64,000 nucleotides of DNA from CAZIAK01 sp964537035 (GTDB lineage Bacteria > Planctomycetota > B15-G4), in NCBI GenBank assembly GCA_964537035.1, contig CAZIAK010000006.1, forward strand, positions 62,001 through 126,000, in the 5' to 3' direction. The notes under the pieces were generated by a model. It saw only the letters and a program-made list of their open reading frames with translations, searched no databases and had not been told where the DNA came from. Shown piece by piece: positions 34,824-44,566 of this stretch (its first letter is position 1; each line of letters opens with the position of its first letter). The position numbers were made by a program, and so were the translations under genes.

Positions 34824-35753
34824 ATGAAGGTCACCCTGCTGGCCACGGCCGAGTTCGCTGTGCCGACCTTGCATACCCTGCTGGAGCGGGGTCACGAGGT
34901 TTCCGTGGGCACCCAGCCTTCTCGGCCCGCAGGGCGGGGGAGGCGTCTGCGTCCTACGCCCATCGCCAGCGCTGCCGCTGAGTTGGGGCTCGACGCGGTC
35001 GAGCTCGACGACGTGAACAGTCCCGAAGGGATGTCCTGGCTGACCGAGACCCAGCCGGACCTGTTGGCAGTGGTGGCCTTCGGGCAGAAGCTGGGGCAGG
35101 CGGTGTGCAAGGTGGCGCCTTGGGGCTGCATCAACGTGCACCCTTCTCTGTTGCCTCGTTGGCGTGGAGCCGCTCCCGTGCAGGCCGCGTTGCTGGCCGG
35201 CGATGAAGAGACCGGCGTGTGCATCATCGACGTGGTCGAGCGCATGGACGCGGGCGCCGTGCTCGGGTGCAAGAAGACCTCCACGCGAGGGAAGACCGCG
35301 GCCCAGCTACTCGACGAGCTGTCGCACACGGGCGCGTTGCTGATGATGGATGTGATCGACAGCCTGGCTCGCGGTGACCTCGAACGGGTCCCCCAAGACG
35401 AGAGCGAAGTGACCCGGGCGCGCAAGCTGAGCGCAGACGATGGCCGGGTGCGCTGGGAACATGACGCCGTCGATGTCGACCGAAGGGTGCGTGCGGTGAC
35501 CCCCCGGCCCGGCGCCTTCGCGTTGGCTGATGGCGACACCCGGTTGACCCTTCTTGCCGGCGAACCCATGGCCTGCGTGCGCGGGCCCTTGCCTGGCGAG
35601 ATCGTCGAGGTGGGGCGCGAGGGCATCGTCGTCGCCTGCGGCTCAGGCGCCTATCGCATCACCCGACTGCAGCGACAAGGAGGCAAGCCCATGGACGCGG
35701 ACGCCTTCTTGCGCGGTTTTCAGTTGTCCACCGGTTCGAGACTTGGTCCATGA
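34824..35753 (+). CDS. fmt: Methionyl-tRNA formyltransferase
   Basis: Formylates initiator Met-tRNA. The catalytic segment CINVHPSLLPRWRGAAPVQAALLAGDEETGV with the hallmark SLLPRWRGAAP is near residues 108-118; VVAFGQKLG and the ALADG C-terminal domain also match. The 309-residue length is normal. The ATG overlap with rsmB is 4 nt. def, often next to it, is not seen. Confidence 0.95.
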   Translation: MKVTLLATAEFAVPTLHTLLERGHEVSVGTQPSRPAGRGRRLRPTPIASAAAELGLDAVELDDVNSPEGMSWLTETQPDLLAVVAFGQKLGQAVCKVAPWGCINVHPSLLPRWRGAAPVQAALLAGDEETGVCIIDVVERMDAGAVLGCKKTSTRGKTAAQLLDELSHTGALLMMDVIDSLARGDLERVPQDESEVTRARKLSADDGRVRWEHDAVDVDRRVRAVTPRPGAFALADGDTRLTLLAGEPMACVRGPLPGEIVEVGREGIVVACGSGAYRITRLQRQGGKPMDADAFLRGFQLSTGSRLGP

Positions 35754-37042
35754 GACGCCGTGCTGCTTCCATTCTTCGTCGCGTCGACAAGGGCCACGGC
35801 TTCGCCGCCGACCTGCTGCGCCAGGACGACCCGCCCTTCGTGCGCGAGCTGGTCATGGGTGTGCTGCGCCGCCGAGGCACACTGGACGCCGTGCACGACG
35901 GTTTCAGTCGACGGCCAGCTGCAGACCTCGACGACGACGTACGCCAGGCCCTACGCATCGGCCTCTACCAGCTCATGTTTCTCGATGGCGTCCCGCCTCA
36001 CGCCCTGGTCTCCGAGACTGTCGAGGTCTTGGGGCCCAAGTCGAAGCGGGCCTACGCCAACGGTGTGTTGCGGGCGATTCAGCGGGAGTGCAAGAAGGTC
36101 GATCCCGAGCTCGACCGCGGCGGGGCCAGCCCGAGAAAGCGTTTTGAGCGCAAGGGTCGGGCGGTCTTCTTCTTCTCTCGAGAGGTGTTCCCCGATCCGG
36201 AGAAAGATCTCGCCGGTTGGCTCGCCGCCGTACACAGCCACCCCGTCGAGCTCGTGCGTCGCTGGCTCGAAGAGGTGGGCGAGCAGCGCACCATCGAGCG
36301 CATGGAGCGGGGCAACGCGATCCCCCAGATGGTGCTCCGACCTCGGGGCGGCCGGTGCACGGCAGAGGAGTTGGCTGCAGCTTTTCGAGATGAGCAGATC
36401 CCCTCACAGATCCTGAGTCGTGAGCACGGGCTCGATGCCCTGATCGCTGCACCGGGCAAGTCTTCGCTGTTCTCAGGCAAGGCCTACCGCAAGGGCTTGT
36501 TCACCGTGCAGGACAGCACGCAGATGGACGCAGCGGAGCTGCTCGCACCCCGACCCGATGAGGTCATCTGGGACGCCTGCGCCGCGCCCGGAGGCAAGTC
36601 CACCCAGCTCGCCGAGTTGCTGCAAGATTCGGGTCGCGTGGTGGCCAGCGATTCGGACAGCTCGCGGCTGAAGCGGGTTGAAGAGAACGTGCAGCGATTG
36701 GGGCTGACCAACATCGAGGTCGTCGAGCACGATGCGCTCTCCGAGTCGCCGCCACCCGGCGCGCCAGAGGGGGGCTTCGATGCCGTGCTGCTCGACGCAC
36801 CGTGCAGCAACACCGCCGTGCTGGCCGCGCGTCCCGAAGCCCGTTGGCGCTGGAACAACCAGACCCCGGCGCGCATGGCCGAGCTGCAGGCGCAGCTCAT
36901 CGTCTCCGCACGTCGGCACCTCAAGCCAGGCGGTCGCTTGATCTACAGCGTGTGCACGTTCGAGCCAGAAGAGGGGGCGGGGCACGGTTTGCAGCCCACC
37001 CGGTCTGAGCTGGTGTTCGAAGAGCAGCTGGCCGCGAGCTGA
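35750..37042 (+). CDS. rsmB: 16S rRNA m5C967 methyltransferase RsmB-like (short C-terminus)
   Basis: NusB-like RNA-binding domain (residues about 1-130: ILRRVDKGHGFAADLL, LRIGLYQLMFLDGVPPHALVSETVE) followed by a class I SAM methyltransferase: DACAAPGGKSTQLAELL, VVASDSDSSRL and LLDAPCSNTAVL. The catalytic Cys is in IYSVCTFEPEE. The protein ends about 27 residues after that Cys; family members usually continue for about 50 and keep a GDGFF-like strand, so the tail looks truncated. It ends only 7 bases before the convergent FG-GAP gene. Confidence 0.88.
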   Translation: MRRRAASILRRVDKGHGFAADLLRQDDPPFVRELVMGVLRRRGTLDAVHDGFSRRPAADLDDDVRQALRIGLYQLMFLDGVPPHALVSETVEVLGPKSKRAYANGVLRAIQRECKKVDPELDRGGASPRKRFERKGRAVFFFSREVFPDPEKDLAGWLAAVHSHPVELVRRWLEEVGEQRTIERMERGNAIPQMVLRPRGGRCTAEELAAAFRDEQIPSQILSREHGLDALIAAPGKSSLFSGKAYRKGLFTVQDSTQMDAAELLAPRPDEVIWDACAAPGGKSTQLAELLQDSGRVVASDSDSSRLKRVEENVQRLGLTNIEVVEHDALSESPPPGAPEGGFDAVLLDAPCSNTAVLAARPEARWRWNNQTPARMAELQAQLIVSARRHLKPGGRLIYSVCTFEPEEGAGHGLQPTRSELVFEEQLAAS

Positions 37043-37049
37043 GGCCAGG

Positions 37050-39656
37050 TCAGGGCGCCAACCTCCGCTGGAGACCTGCGTACTCCGCGTCGGCATCTGT
37101 CTCACGTGAGAGCAGGGTCGACCAGCGGGCCAGGGCATGGTCGCTATCTTTTCCACCCCTCGCAGTGAGCGCTTTTCCACCCCGGGTCTGCCCCTCTGAC
37201 GACACGGACTTGGAGTCAGTGTCGGGCCCCTTGGACAGCTGTCGCGCCTCGGCCAGATGTTGCGCGGCACGATCGTCGTCGCCACCGAGCCAGGCGATGT
37301 AGCCGCGGTAGTAGGTCGCCTCGACGGAGCGGCTGTTCGACGCGGCGGCTGCAGCGAGCCACCTGTCGGCCTCAGCCAGGTCTCCTTGCAGCAGGGTCGC
37401 CACGCCCAGCTGAACCACCGGCCCGCTCTCTTCGCCGTTGATCTCGTGGGCGGTCTCGAAGGCGGTGTGCGCCCCGTTCAGGTCGTCGAGGGATGGGTCA
37501 CCACCGGGCAACCTGATGCGACCCAGCTGCATCCAGGCACGGCTCGAACGGGGGTTGTCGGCGACCAGTTGTGTGAGCGCGGCCAGGGCCTGGTCTTCAA
37601 AGCCGAGCTCGCCCAGGGTGTTGGCCAGGTAATAGGTGCAGTGGTCATGTCCGGGCCAGATCAAGAGCGCGCTGCGATAGTGTTTGAGCGCGGCGTCTGC
37701 GTCACCCGCCAGGCGTGCGTCGTCGCCGTCGCCTTTCAGGGCGTAGAAACGTCGCAGGCTGTCGGAGTCCGTGGGTTTGCTCTGCAGGCCCTCTACAGCG
37801 CCGTCGTCGCCAAGGTGGGCTTTCAACCGGGGTTCTGTCCCCCGTTCCCAGGTGACAAGGCGATCGCTGGGCAACGGGCCGAAGGTCTCGGAGACACCGT
37901 CGGGCCAGGTCACCTCCAGCGCTTCGATGGTGTTGATGGCGCCCAACCCAAACGACACCTCGCCCACCGCGTGTTGCGAGAGGTAGCTGCCGTCCGTGCC
38001 GATCTGGTCGGTCCAGGCCTGGTCGCCTGCACGTACCGTGACCCAGGCGCCCAGCGCAAACCTGTTGCCGTTGGACTGACGAAGCTGCAGGCGCAAGCTG
38101 TTGCCTGACGGTGTTTCGTTCTTGAGCAGCACGAGCCCCTGGCCGTGCACCATGATCAGCAGGTCTTCGTCGCCGTCCCGGTCGTAGTCGAATGTGGCGC
38201 CGCCCCGACCGACGACCTCTTGCTCGAAGAAGGGACCGGCCAGAGGACCGAGCTCGTAGAAGCCCCGGCCCTCTCCTCCGTTCCAGAAGAGCTGGGTGAC
38301 CATGGGCTCCAAATGGGCCTTGTCGTCACCCAGTGGGATGGTGCTGCCGTTGACGATGAACAGATCGCGCTCGCCGTCGTTGTCGAAGTCGAAGAAGCGC
38401 GTGGCCCAGCCCACCTTGTGCAGGGCCACGTGGCCGAGGCCGGAGCGATCGGCTTCGTCCATGAACATCATGGTGGGCGGCTGACCCGCTTGAGCCAGGT
38501 CGGCGGTGATGTTCACGTAGAGCGCGTTCTCTTGAGCGACCCAGTGGGTGATGAACAGGTCGAGGTCGAGGTCGTTGTCGAAGTCGGAGACCGCCAGGCC
38601 CATGGCGCCGCGATAGTCGCCCACCAGCGCACGGGCGGTGAGATCGGAGAACGTGCCGTCGCCGTTGTTGAGATAGAGCACGTTGTCGGAGACGTCATTG
38701 GCCACGTAGAGATCGAGCAGGCCATCCCCGGAGAGGTCGGCGAAGACGGCGCCCAGGCCGCGGCCCATGGCATCGGGGACTCCCGCCGCTTCAGCCACGT
38801 CTTCGAAGGTTCCGTCGCCCCGGTTGCGCAGCAGCAGGTTGTGCTGGGGTTCGAACGCCGACGGGTTGATCATGGCCGGGATGTCCGTGGCGTACTGGGT
38901 GGCCATCCCGCCGCCGGCAGCGTCTTCGAAGCGCACGTAGCCGGTGATGTAGAGATCGACGTCGTCGTCACCGTCGTAGTCTGCGACGGCAAGACCCGCC
39001 CAGAAGGCCTGCCCGACTCCCACACCAGAGCTTTCGCTGCGATCGACAAAGTGTCCGCTGCCGTCGTTGACGAACAGGGTGTTGTGTCCGTAGGACGTGA
39101 CGATGAGGTCGAGGTCGCCGTCACCGTCGATGTCCGCGAAGGCGGCTGCCATGCCCATGACGGAGAGGCCTGTGCCAGAGGCGTCGGTGATGTCTTCAAA
39201 AGTTCCATCGCCCTGGTTGCGAAACATGCGACAGCGGCCGTCGTCGAGCGCAGGTTTGGAGCTGTCGCCCTCGCCCTCGCCGTCACCGTTGCCGTTGGCG
39301 CTGGCGCTGGCCAATGACCCGGCGATGTTCACCGCGTAGATGTCGGTCCATCCGTCGCCGTCGATGTCGCCGAGGGCGACGCCCGAGCCCATGTCTTCTG
39401 GGAGCTTGTTGCCCCGCACCGCCGGAAAGTGTCTGAACACAAGGCCCGCGCTCTCGGTGACGTCGGTGAAGGCCACGGCCGGTCGATCGCTGGGCAGGCG
39501 TCGCGCCAGGCTGTCGGTGAGGCCGTCCACCGCCGCACCAGGAACATAGTCGGCCACGCCGTTCGCCCAGAGGCGCCAACCCACCAGTGCTGCGATCGTG
39601 ATCGTGGCCAAGCCCACCAGACGCATCTGGCGCTTGCGTTTGAAGAGCTTCACCAT
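37050..39656 (-). CDS. FG-GAP/VCBS and ASPIC-UnbV protein with C-terminal TPRs
   Basis: An 868-residue exported or anchored protein (hydrophobic segment near 12-30). At least seven calcium-binding-type repeats of the form DxDGDGxxDIY are spread from about 90 to 500 (for example GDIDGDGWTDIYAVN, DYDGDDDVDLYITG, DFDNDGERDLFIVNG), followed by an ASPIC/UnbV domain (LGAWVTVRAGDQAWTDQIGTDGSYLSQ, then VTWPDGVSETFG). The last third has TPR-like units (DADAALKHYRSALLIWPGHDHCTYYLANTLGELG). An acidic Asn-Gly-Asp-Glu linker is near 105-120. It follows a multiheme cytochrome by 5 nt, so they may act together. Confidence 0.82.
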   Translation of the reverse strand: MVKLFKRKRQMRLVGLATITIAALVGWRLWANGVADYVPGAAVDGLTDSLARRLPSDRPAVAFTDVTESAGLVFRHFPAVRGNKLPEDMGSGVALGDIDGDGWTDIYAVNIAGSLASASANGNGDGEGEGDSSKPALDDGRCRMFRNQGDGTFEDITDASGTGLSVMGMAAAFADIDGDGDLDLIVTSYGHNTLFVNDGSGHFVDRSESSGVGVGQAFWAGLAVADYDGDDDVDLYITGYVRFEDAAGGGMATQYATDIPAMINPSAFEPQHNLLLRNRGDGTFEDVAEAAGVPDAMGRGLGAVFADLSGDGLLDLYVANDVSDNVLYLNNGDGTFSDLTARALVGDYRGAMGLAVSDFDNDLDLDLFITHWVAQENALYVNITADLAQAGQPPTMMFMDEADRSGLGHVALHKVGWATRFFDFDNDGERDLFIVNGSTIPLGDDKAHLEPMVTQLFWNGGEGRGFYELGPLAGPFFEQEVVGRGGATFDYDRDGDEDLLIMVHGQGLVLLKNETPSGNSLRLQLRQSNGNRFALGAWVTVRAGDQAWTDQIGTDGSYLSQHAVGEVSFGLGAINTIEALEVTWPDGVSETFGPLPSDRLVTWERGTEPRLKAHLGDDGAVEGLQSKPTDSDSLRRFYALKGDGDDARLAGDADAALKHYRSALLIWPGHDHCTYYLANTLGELGFEDQALAALTQLVADNPRSSRAWMQLGRIRLPGGDPSLDDLNGAHTAFETAHEINGEESGPVVQLGVATLLQGDLAEADRWLAAAAASNSRSVEATYYRGYIAWLGGDDDRAAQHLAEARQLSKGPDTDSKSVSSEGQTRGGKALTARGGKDSDHALARWSTLLSRETDADAEYAGLQRRLAP

Positions 39657-39661
39657 CGCGG

Positions 39662-41761
39662 TCAGCGAGTCCCCTCGGGCGCAGGGGGCAGCACGTTGAT
39701 CACCGCTTCGTCGGTGGACATGACCGTGACCGCTGCCGTCAGGCCCGAGTCGTCACCGAAGGCGAAGTCGAGCATGTACTGATCGATCTTGCGGTAGTTG
39801 AGCTGAGCCTTCACGGTCAGCTCGCCCGTGGCGTCAGACGGTACGGTGAGGGTCAGGCGTTCTGTCTGCGGCAGGTCCTTCATCGACTCGTCGGTCATGC
39901 CCGGGCAGGGAAAGTCGAAGCTGGCCACTTCGGCCGCGCCGGGGAAGAGGCTGCGCTTGAAGCGCACGCCCACCATCTCCCACAGGTTGTGCCGATCGAT
40001 GAGGTTGCCGTAGCGGTCGACCGGCTCGGCCTTGAACATGAACGTGCCCTCTTCGATGGTGCCGTGGTCGTCCCGCGAACCGGTGTGATAGACCACCTCG
40101 CCGTCCTCGTTGGTGACGTCGATGGAGATCCAGGCCTGGATGATGTCGAGGGGACCGGTGGGGAAGTCGTGGCCCACCTTGTTGTTGGTGATGTTGACCC
40201 GCACCGCCACCGTGTTGCCCGCCATGACTTCACCAGGCACGTCGAGCTCGATGGGCACGGCAGGACCATCGTTCCAGCGATCAGCGATCTCGGGGATGTC
40301 GTACTCACCTTGCAACCACGCGTCGATGAGGGCGACATGTTCTTCTGCTCCCTCGAGTTCGTGCAGCGCGGGGATGAACTGGTTGGCGCCCAGGAAGCGG
40401 TGGCTGCGATGCTTGCCGTCGTCGTCCGTGCGGTTGAAGTCGGCCACGTCCCCGGCAGCCGGGTCAGTGGATTCGATCAGGGGCATGTGACACTCGCGGC
40501 ACTCGATGGTCTTGGTCACGTCCCCTTCGTGGTTCCAGCGGCTGGCGCGCCAGTTGTCGAACTGGTTCTGTAGCTGCACCCAGCCCACCCGGTTCACCTC
40601 TTCGTCGATGAACTGCTTGTGACACGCGGCGCAGAACTCGGGCGTCTTGAACATGCGCCTTGAGAGACTGTCGATGTGCTGCTGTGGGTAGGCCCTGATC
40701 ATGAAGTCGCTCACGAACTGGGACGTGGTGTCGTCTTTCAGCTCGAAGGCGTAACGCTCGGGCTGGGTCATGACGTAGTTGGCGTTGCCCTTCACGTCGG
40801 TCTCGGAGATGGCGTGGCAGGCCAGGCAGGAGATGCCCTCGTTGTAGCCACTCAGCTCGGTGAGGTTCTCGGCGCCGATGTTCTTGGTGCCGCTGAAGAG
40901 CGAGATGGGGTCATGGCAGCCTCCGCAGTAGCGGGTGGTCACCGGGCCGTTCTGCTCGGCCATCACACCTTGAATGGCCTGAAACGCTGCGTCCATGGAG
41001 GCGTAGCGGTGGGCGCTCGGTTGCCACTCCTTGTAGATCTGCGGGTGGCATCCCGACGAGCCGCAGCTCGCGCTGCCCGAGAGGGAGCGCGGGTCGAGGG
41101 CGTCGCCCGAATCGCTCAGCGCCAGGCTGGGAGCGAAGGGGCTGGTGGTGCCCATGTCGTAGTCGTCGGGGAAGCTGTTGTCGAACGCGACCGGTCGCAC
41201 GGCGAAGCAGAGCCCGCCCGTGATCAGCAAGCCACCCAACGTGATGGCCATGGCCTTCAACCCGTGAGAGCGAGCGCCGGCCAACAGCGCCGCCGCGCTG
41301 GGCTCCTGTTTGCGCTTGCGCTCCACCACCAGCACGGAGATCAGGTGCGGCACCAAGAAGATGAGCGACCCGAAGGTGGTGACGATGTGCACCAGCTGCC
41401 AGGTGTCGCCGATGCGATTGCCGAACAGCGCCTGCCAGGTGAGCACGAGCCCGGAGACCAGGCAGACCAGGGCCATGCCACCGGAGACCCAGCCGGTGAA
41501 CTTGCTGTGAGTCAGGGGGTAATCCCAGTAGGCGATGATGTGTCTGGCCATGTAGACGAAGAAGGGCAGCACGAAGGCGAGGCCGAGCACCGTGTGCACC
41601 AGCACCGCGTGCTGGTTGAACAGGCTGAAGGGGGCCAGATACACCACCAACCCGGTGAGGGTCAGAAAGAGGGTCAGCCCGGTGACCCAGCGGGCCAGGG
41701 GGTTGGTCCATCCAGAAACCTTGCGCTGCTGCCACTCTTCACGGGAAAGCTTCGCCGACAT
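39662..41761 (-). CDS. Membrane-anchored multiheme cytochrome c
   Basis: A 699-residue protein. The first 190 residues contain about five membrane segments with paired His (HAVLVHTVLG, YMARHIIAYW, QLVHIVTTFGSLIFLVPHL), compatible with a b-type heme domain. The periplasmic part has four CxxCH heme sites (CGGCH 279, CLACH 312, CAACH 377, CRECH 421) and a fifth CGSSGCH at 233 with a four-residue spacing, near a cytochrome c554-like order. A beta-rich domain follows. GAGGAA six bases upstream supports the ATG. It is probably a quinol-linked electron-transfer protein; substrate unknown. Confidence 0.82.
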   Translation of the reverse strand: MSAKLSREEWQQRKVSGWTNPLARWVTGLTLFLTLTGLVVYLAPFSLFNQHAVLVHTVLGLAFVLPFFVYMARHIIAYWDYPLTHSKFTGWVSGGMALVCLVSGLVLTWQALFGNRIGDTWQLVHIVTTFGSLIFLVPHLISVLVVERKRKQEPSAAALLAGARSHGLKAMAITLGGLLITGGLCFAVRPVAFDNSFPDDYDMGTTSPFAPSLALSDSGDALDPRSLSGSASCGSSGCHPQIYKEWQPSAHRYASMDAAFQAIQGVMAEQNGPVTTRYCGGCHDPISLFSGTKNIGAENLTELSGYNEGISCLACHAISETDVKGNANYVMTQPERYAFELKDDTTSQFVSDFMIRAYPQQHIDSLSRRMFKTPEFCAACHKQFIDEEVNRVGWVQLQNQFDNWRASRWNHEGDVTKTIECRECHMPLIESTDPAAGDVADFNRTDDDGKHRSHRFLGANQFIPALHELEGAEEHVALIDAWLQGEYDIPEIADRWNDGPAVPIELDVPGEVMAGNTVAVRVNITNNKVGHDFPTGPLDIIQAWISIDVTNEDGEVVYHTGSRDDHGTIEEGTFMFKAEPVDRYGNLIDRHNLWEMVGVRFKRSLFPGAAEVASFDFPCPGMTDESMKDLPQTERLTLTVPSDATGELTVKAQLNYRKIDQYMLDFAFGDDSGLTAAVTVMSTDEAVINVLPPAPEGTR

Positions 41762-42002
41762 CGGTGATTCCTCGGGGGTTGGATATATTCTTACCCCGAT
41801 GTCGGCTTATTGGTGGAAAAGGATTGGGGCAATTCTTGGGGATCGTGGGTGCGGGAGGCTGGCGGGGCCTGGAATCCCAGCGGATTCGGGGGTTCTCGGC
41901 TGGTCTGCTCCCCGGCTCGGTTGGTCAGACACCTGCGCCCCCTTACTCCTTGCCCGGCAGAGCCAGTCGCATCCTCCCGAGAAATCTGGCGAGAGACGCA
42001 GG

Positions 42003-42368
42003 TTAGGGAGGCAATCCAGGGCTTCCGCCGCTCTCCTGGAGCGCCAGCCACTCGGCGATCACCTCTTCGTGATCCTCGCGCATGGGATTGTCAGCCGCGG
42101 TCAGTGAGAGGGCCTTGCGCTGGGCGTCCAGGGCGCCGCCCAGGTCGCCTGCCGCGACGAGGGCAGTGGAGAGCGTGGCGAGGTAGCGAGGCACCGACCA
42201 TCGGGTGGTTGCGTTGGCCCGCTCGGTCCCATGAACGGCGAGGCCGTCTTCAACGAGTTGTCCGTCCCGCCACGTGACGACGGCGAGATTCGCGAGGGCT
42301 CCGGAGACTGACGTCTCTGCTTCTTGAGCTGACCGACACGCGACGGGCTGTCTCCCGTTGCACGCCAA
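42003..42368 (-). pseudogene. Remnant of a TPR protein (C-terminal piece)
   Basis: A 121-codon open frame whose second half (RYLATLSTALVAAGDLGGALDAQRKALSLTAADNPMREDHEEVIAEWLALQ) looks like the last TPR units of a longer protein. Nothing like a complete N-terminus, signal or ribosome site lies upstream, and the neighbouring frames are not TPR-like. I take it as a decayed tail, perhaps of a kinase-TPR protein such as its divergent neighbour. Confidence 0.45.
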
Positions 42369-42487
42369 GGCCGGAGACCAGCGGACCCGGCATGGGCGGG
42401 TGCCAGCCTGCTTCTCCCGGTAGGATCTCCCCAGACCTCACTCGCCCAGAGGGGCGCTACGCTCAGCCAGCCCACAGGGACCTCCCC

Positions 42488-44566
42488 TTGACCGACACGC
42501 TAGGACCCTACGAGCTGATCAGCTTCATCGGCCGGGGCGGCATGGGCGAGGTGCACCTGGCGCGGGACACGCGGCTCAATCGCGAGGTGGCGCTCAAGCT
42601 GCTGCCGCCAGACCTCGCCGAGGACGAAGAACGGCGGGCGCGGTTTCTGCGCGAGGCTCGGGCGGCCGCCGCGCTCAACCATCCCAACGTCACCACGATT
42701 CACGAGGTGGGGCAGGCAGACGGCCGCGACTACATCGCCCAGGAGTATCTCGACGGGCGGCCGCTCAACGAGATCATCGCCGAGCGTCCCTTGCCCTTGG
42801 ACGAACTGGCTGAGCTGGCCGTGCCCCTGGCAGACGCGTTGGAGTACGCCCACAGCTGCGGTGTGATCCACCGCGACCTCAAGCCGGCCAACGTCATCGT
42901 CACCAGCCGGGGCCAGGCCAAGCTGCTCGACTTCGGGCTGGCCAAGGTGCTTCAGCCCGAAGAGGGGCCGGGCAAGTTGGAGGAGCTGTCCACGACCTTG
43001 ACCATCAGCGGCGCTGTGTTCGGCACGCCGTCGGCCATGTCTCCAGAACAGGCCTTGGGCAAGACCGTCGATGCTCGCAGCGACGTCTTCTCTTTTGGCG
43101 CGCTGCTGTACGAGATGGCGGCGGCCAAGCCGGCGTTCCTGGGCACGACGATTCAGGAGACCCTCGACAAGGTCTTGCACTCCGAGCCTGAGCCCCTGGC
43201 TCGGGTGCGTCGCGACCTGCCCTCCGACTTCGTGGCCATCGTCGAGAAGGCTCTGCGCAAGAACCCCGACGAGCGCTACCAGTCCATGAGCGAGACCGTG
43301 GCCGACCTGCGCCACTTCAAGCGCTCTACGGACAGCGGCGTGGTGCCTCCGGTTGCTGGGGGCGTCCCCGGAAGCAGCACGACCAAGCTGCGCCGCCTCG
43401 CGCTGCCCGTTGCGCTGCTGGTGATCGCGGTTCTCGGCTGGCGTCTGCTCACGACGGGCGGAGACCAAGGGCTGCGGCTCACCAACCCCAAGCAGCTCAC
43501 CTCCGCGGTGGGCATGGAGGATGCGCCGTGCTGGGCCCCGGAGGGCGGGCTGATCGCCTACATGGCAGCGGCGCACGGTGAAGAGCGGGATATCTGGCTC
43601 ATACAGGAGGGCTCTGGCACGCCCGTGAACCGCACGCCCGATCTGGATGGCGACGCGGTCTTCCCCAGCATCTCACCGGATGGCCGGACCATCGCCTTCT
43701 GGCTTGTGGACGATCTCGACAAGCCGGGCGGAATGATCGGCTCTCGTGGTCTCTACACCATGCCCGTTCTCGGGGGCGCCGCGCGGGTGCTCGTCAGTGG
43801 TGCCTACAGCTACGGCCCCTTGCAGTGGTCCGCAGACGGCACGCGCATGGCCTACTTCCATCAGCCGCCGGGCAGTGCAGGTGAGCCCGTCACTGTGCGC
43901 ATCGCCAGCGTCACGGGCGAGACTCTGCGGGACATCCCCCTGCCAGAGATGCCGACTCAAGCACGGGCTGACCTGAGCTGGAGCCCTGACGGCCGCTTCT
44001 TTGCTTTCATCGTCACGGCCGACCCCCACACGTCGGACACGAACCGGCTCTGGGTCCTCAACGAGAGCGAAGGTTCCTGCGTACCACTCACCGAAGGGCG
44101 GAGTCGCACGCGCAGCCCCCGCTGGTCCGCCGACGGGCGCTCCCTGCTCTACGTGAGCAACCAGGGTGGGACCATGGACTTGTGGCGCCAGGCCATCGAT
44201 TCAGACGGTGTGCCTGACGGCGACCCGGTGGTGCTCAGCGCGGGTCTGGGCATGGGCCGCTGTAGCCTCTCGGCGAATGGCCGACGATTGGTTTACAGCC
44301 GCGGCGGCCTGGTCAGCAACGTCTGGCGCTTCCCGCTGCTCACTGATCGGCCGGCCACCTGGGCTGACGCACAACAGGTGACTTACGACGAGGCGAACAT
44401 CGAGTACGTCGACCTCTCGCCGGATGGCCAGTGGCTCGCGCTGAGTTCGGACCGTGCGGGCAACTCCGATCTGTGGCTGACCCCCGCAGAGGGTGGGGCC
44501 ATGCGTCAGCTCACCTCAGACCCCACACCAGATTGGTATCCCCGCTGGTCGCCAGACGGCCAGTAG
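42488..44566 (+). CDS. Membrane Ser/Thr protein kinase with TolB-like propeller, ended by in-frame TAG
   Basis: A 692-residue product from the TTG at 42488 (AGGGA upstream). Residues about 8-275 form a Hanks-type kinase: GRGGMGEVHLAR, catalytic Lys in REVALKLL, HRDLKPANVIV, DFGLAKVL and MSPEQALGKT. One membrane helix follows (LALPVALLVIAVLGWRLL), then PD40/WD40-like blades with the repeated WSPDG signature (SWSPDGRFFAF, RWSADGRSLLY, RWSPDGQ). Translation stops at TAG 44564-44566 in the middle of a blade, while the same frame continues for 193 more codons. Confidence 0.85.
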   Translation: MTDTLGPYELISFIGRGGMGEVHLARDTRLNREVALKLLPPDLAEDEERRARFLREARAAAALNHPNVTTIHEVGQADGRDYIAQEYLDGRPLNEIIAERPLPLDELAELAVPLADALEYAHSCGVIHRDLKPANVIVTSRGQAKLLDFGLAKVLQPEEGPGKLEELSTTLTISGAVFGTPSAMSPEQALGKTVDARSDVFSFGALLYEMAAAKPAFLGTTIQETLDKVLHSEPEPLARVRRDLPSDFVAIVEKALRKNPDERYQSMSETVADLRHFKRSTDSGVVPPVAGGVPGSSTTKLRRLALPVALLVIAVLGWRLLTTGGDQGLRLTNPKQLTSAVGMEDAPCWAPEGGLIAYMAAAHGEERDIWLIQEGSGTPVNRTPDLDGDAVFPSISPDGRTIAFWLVDDLDKPGGMIGSRGLYTMPVLGGAARVLVSGAYSYGPLQWSADGTRMAYFHQPPGSAGEPVTVRIASVTGETLRDIPLPEMPTQARADLSWSPDGRFFAFIVTADPHTSDTNRLWVLNESEGSCVPLTEGRSRTRSPRWSADGRSLLYVSNQGGTMDLWRQAIDSDGVPDGDPVVLSAGLGMGRCSLSANGRRLVYSRGGLVSNVWRFPLLTDRPATWADAQQVTYDEANIEYVDLSPDGQWLALSSDRAGNSDLWLTPAEGGAMRQLTSDPTPDWYPRWSPDGQ

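Noticed and set aside
38145..39317. 390-codon plus-strand open frame
   Set aside because: Antisense to the Asp-Gly repeats of the FG-GAP protein, which give Val- and Ala-rich shadows.
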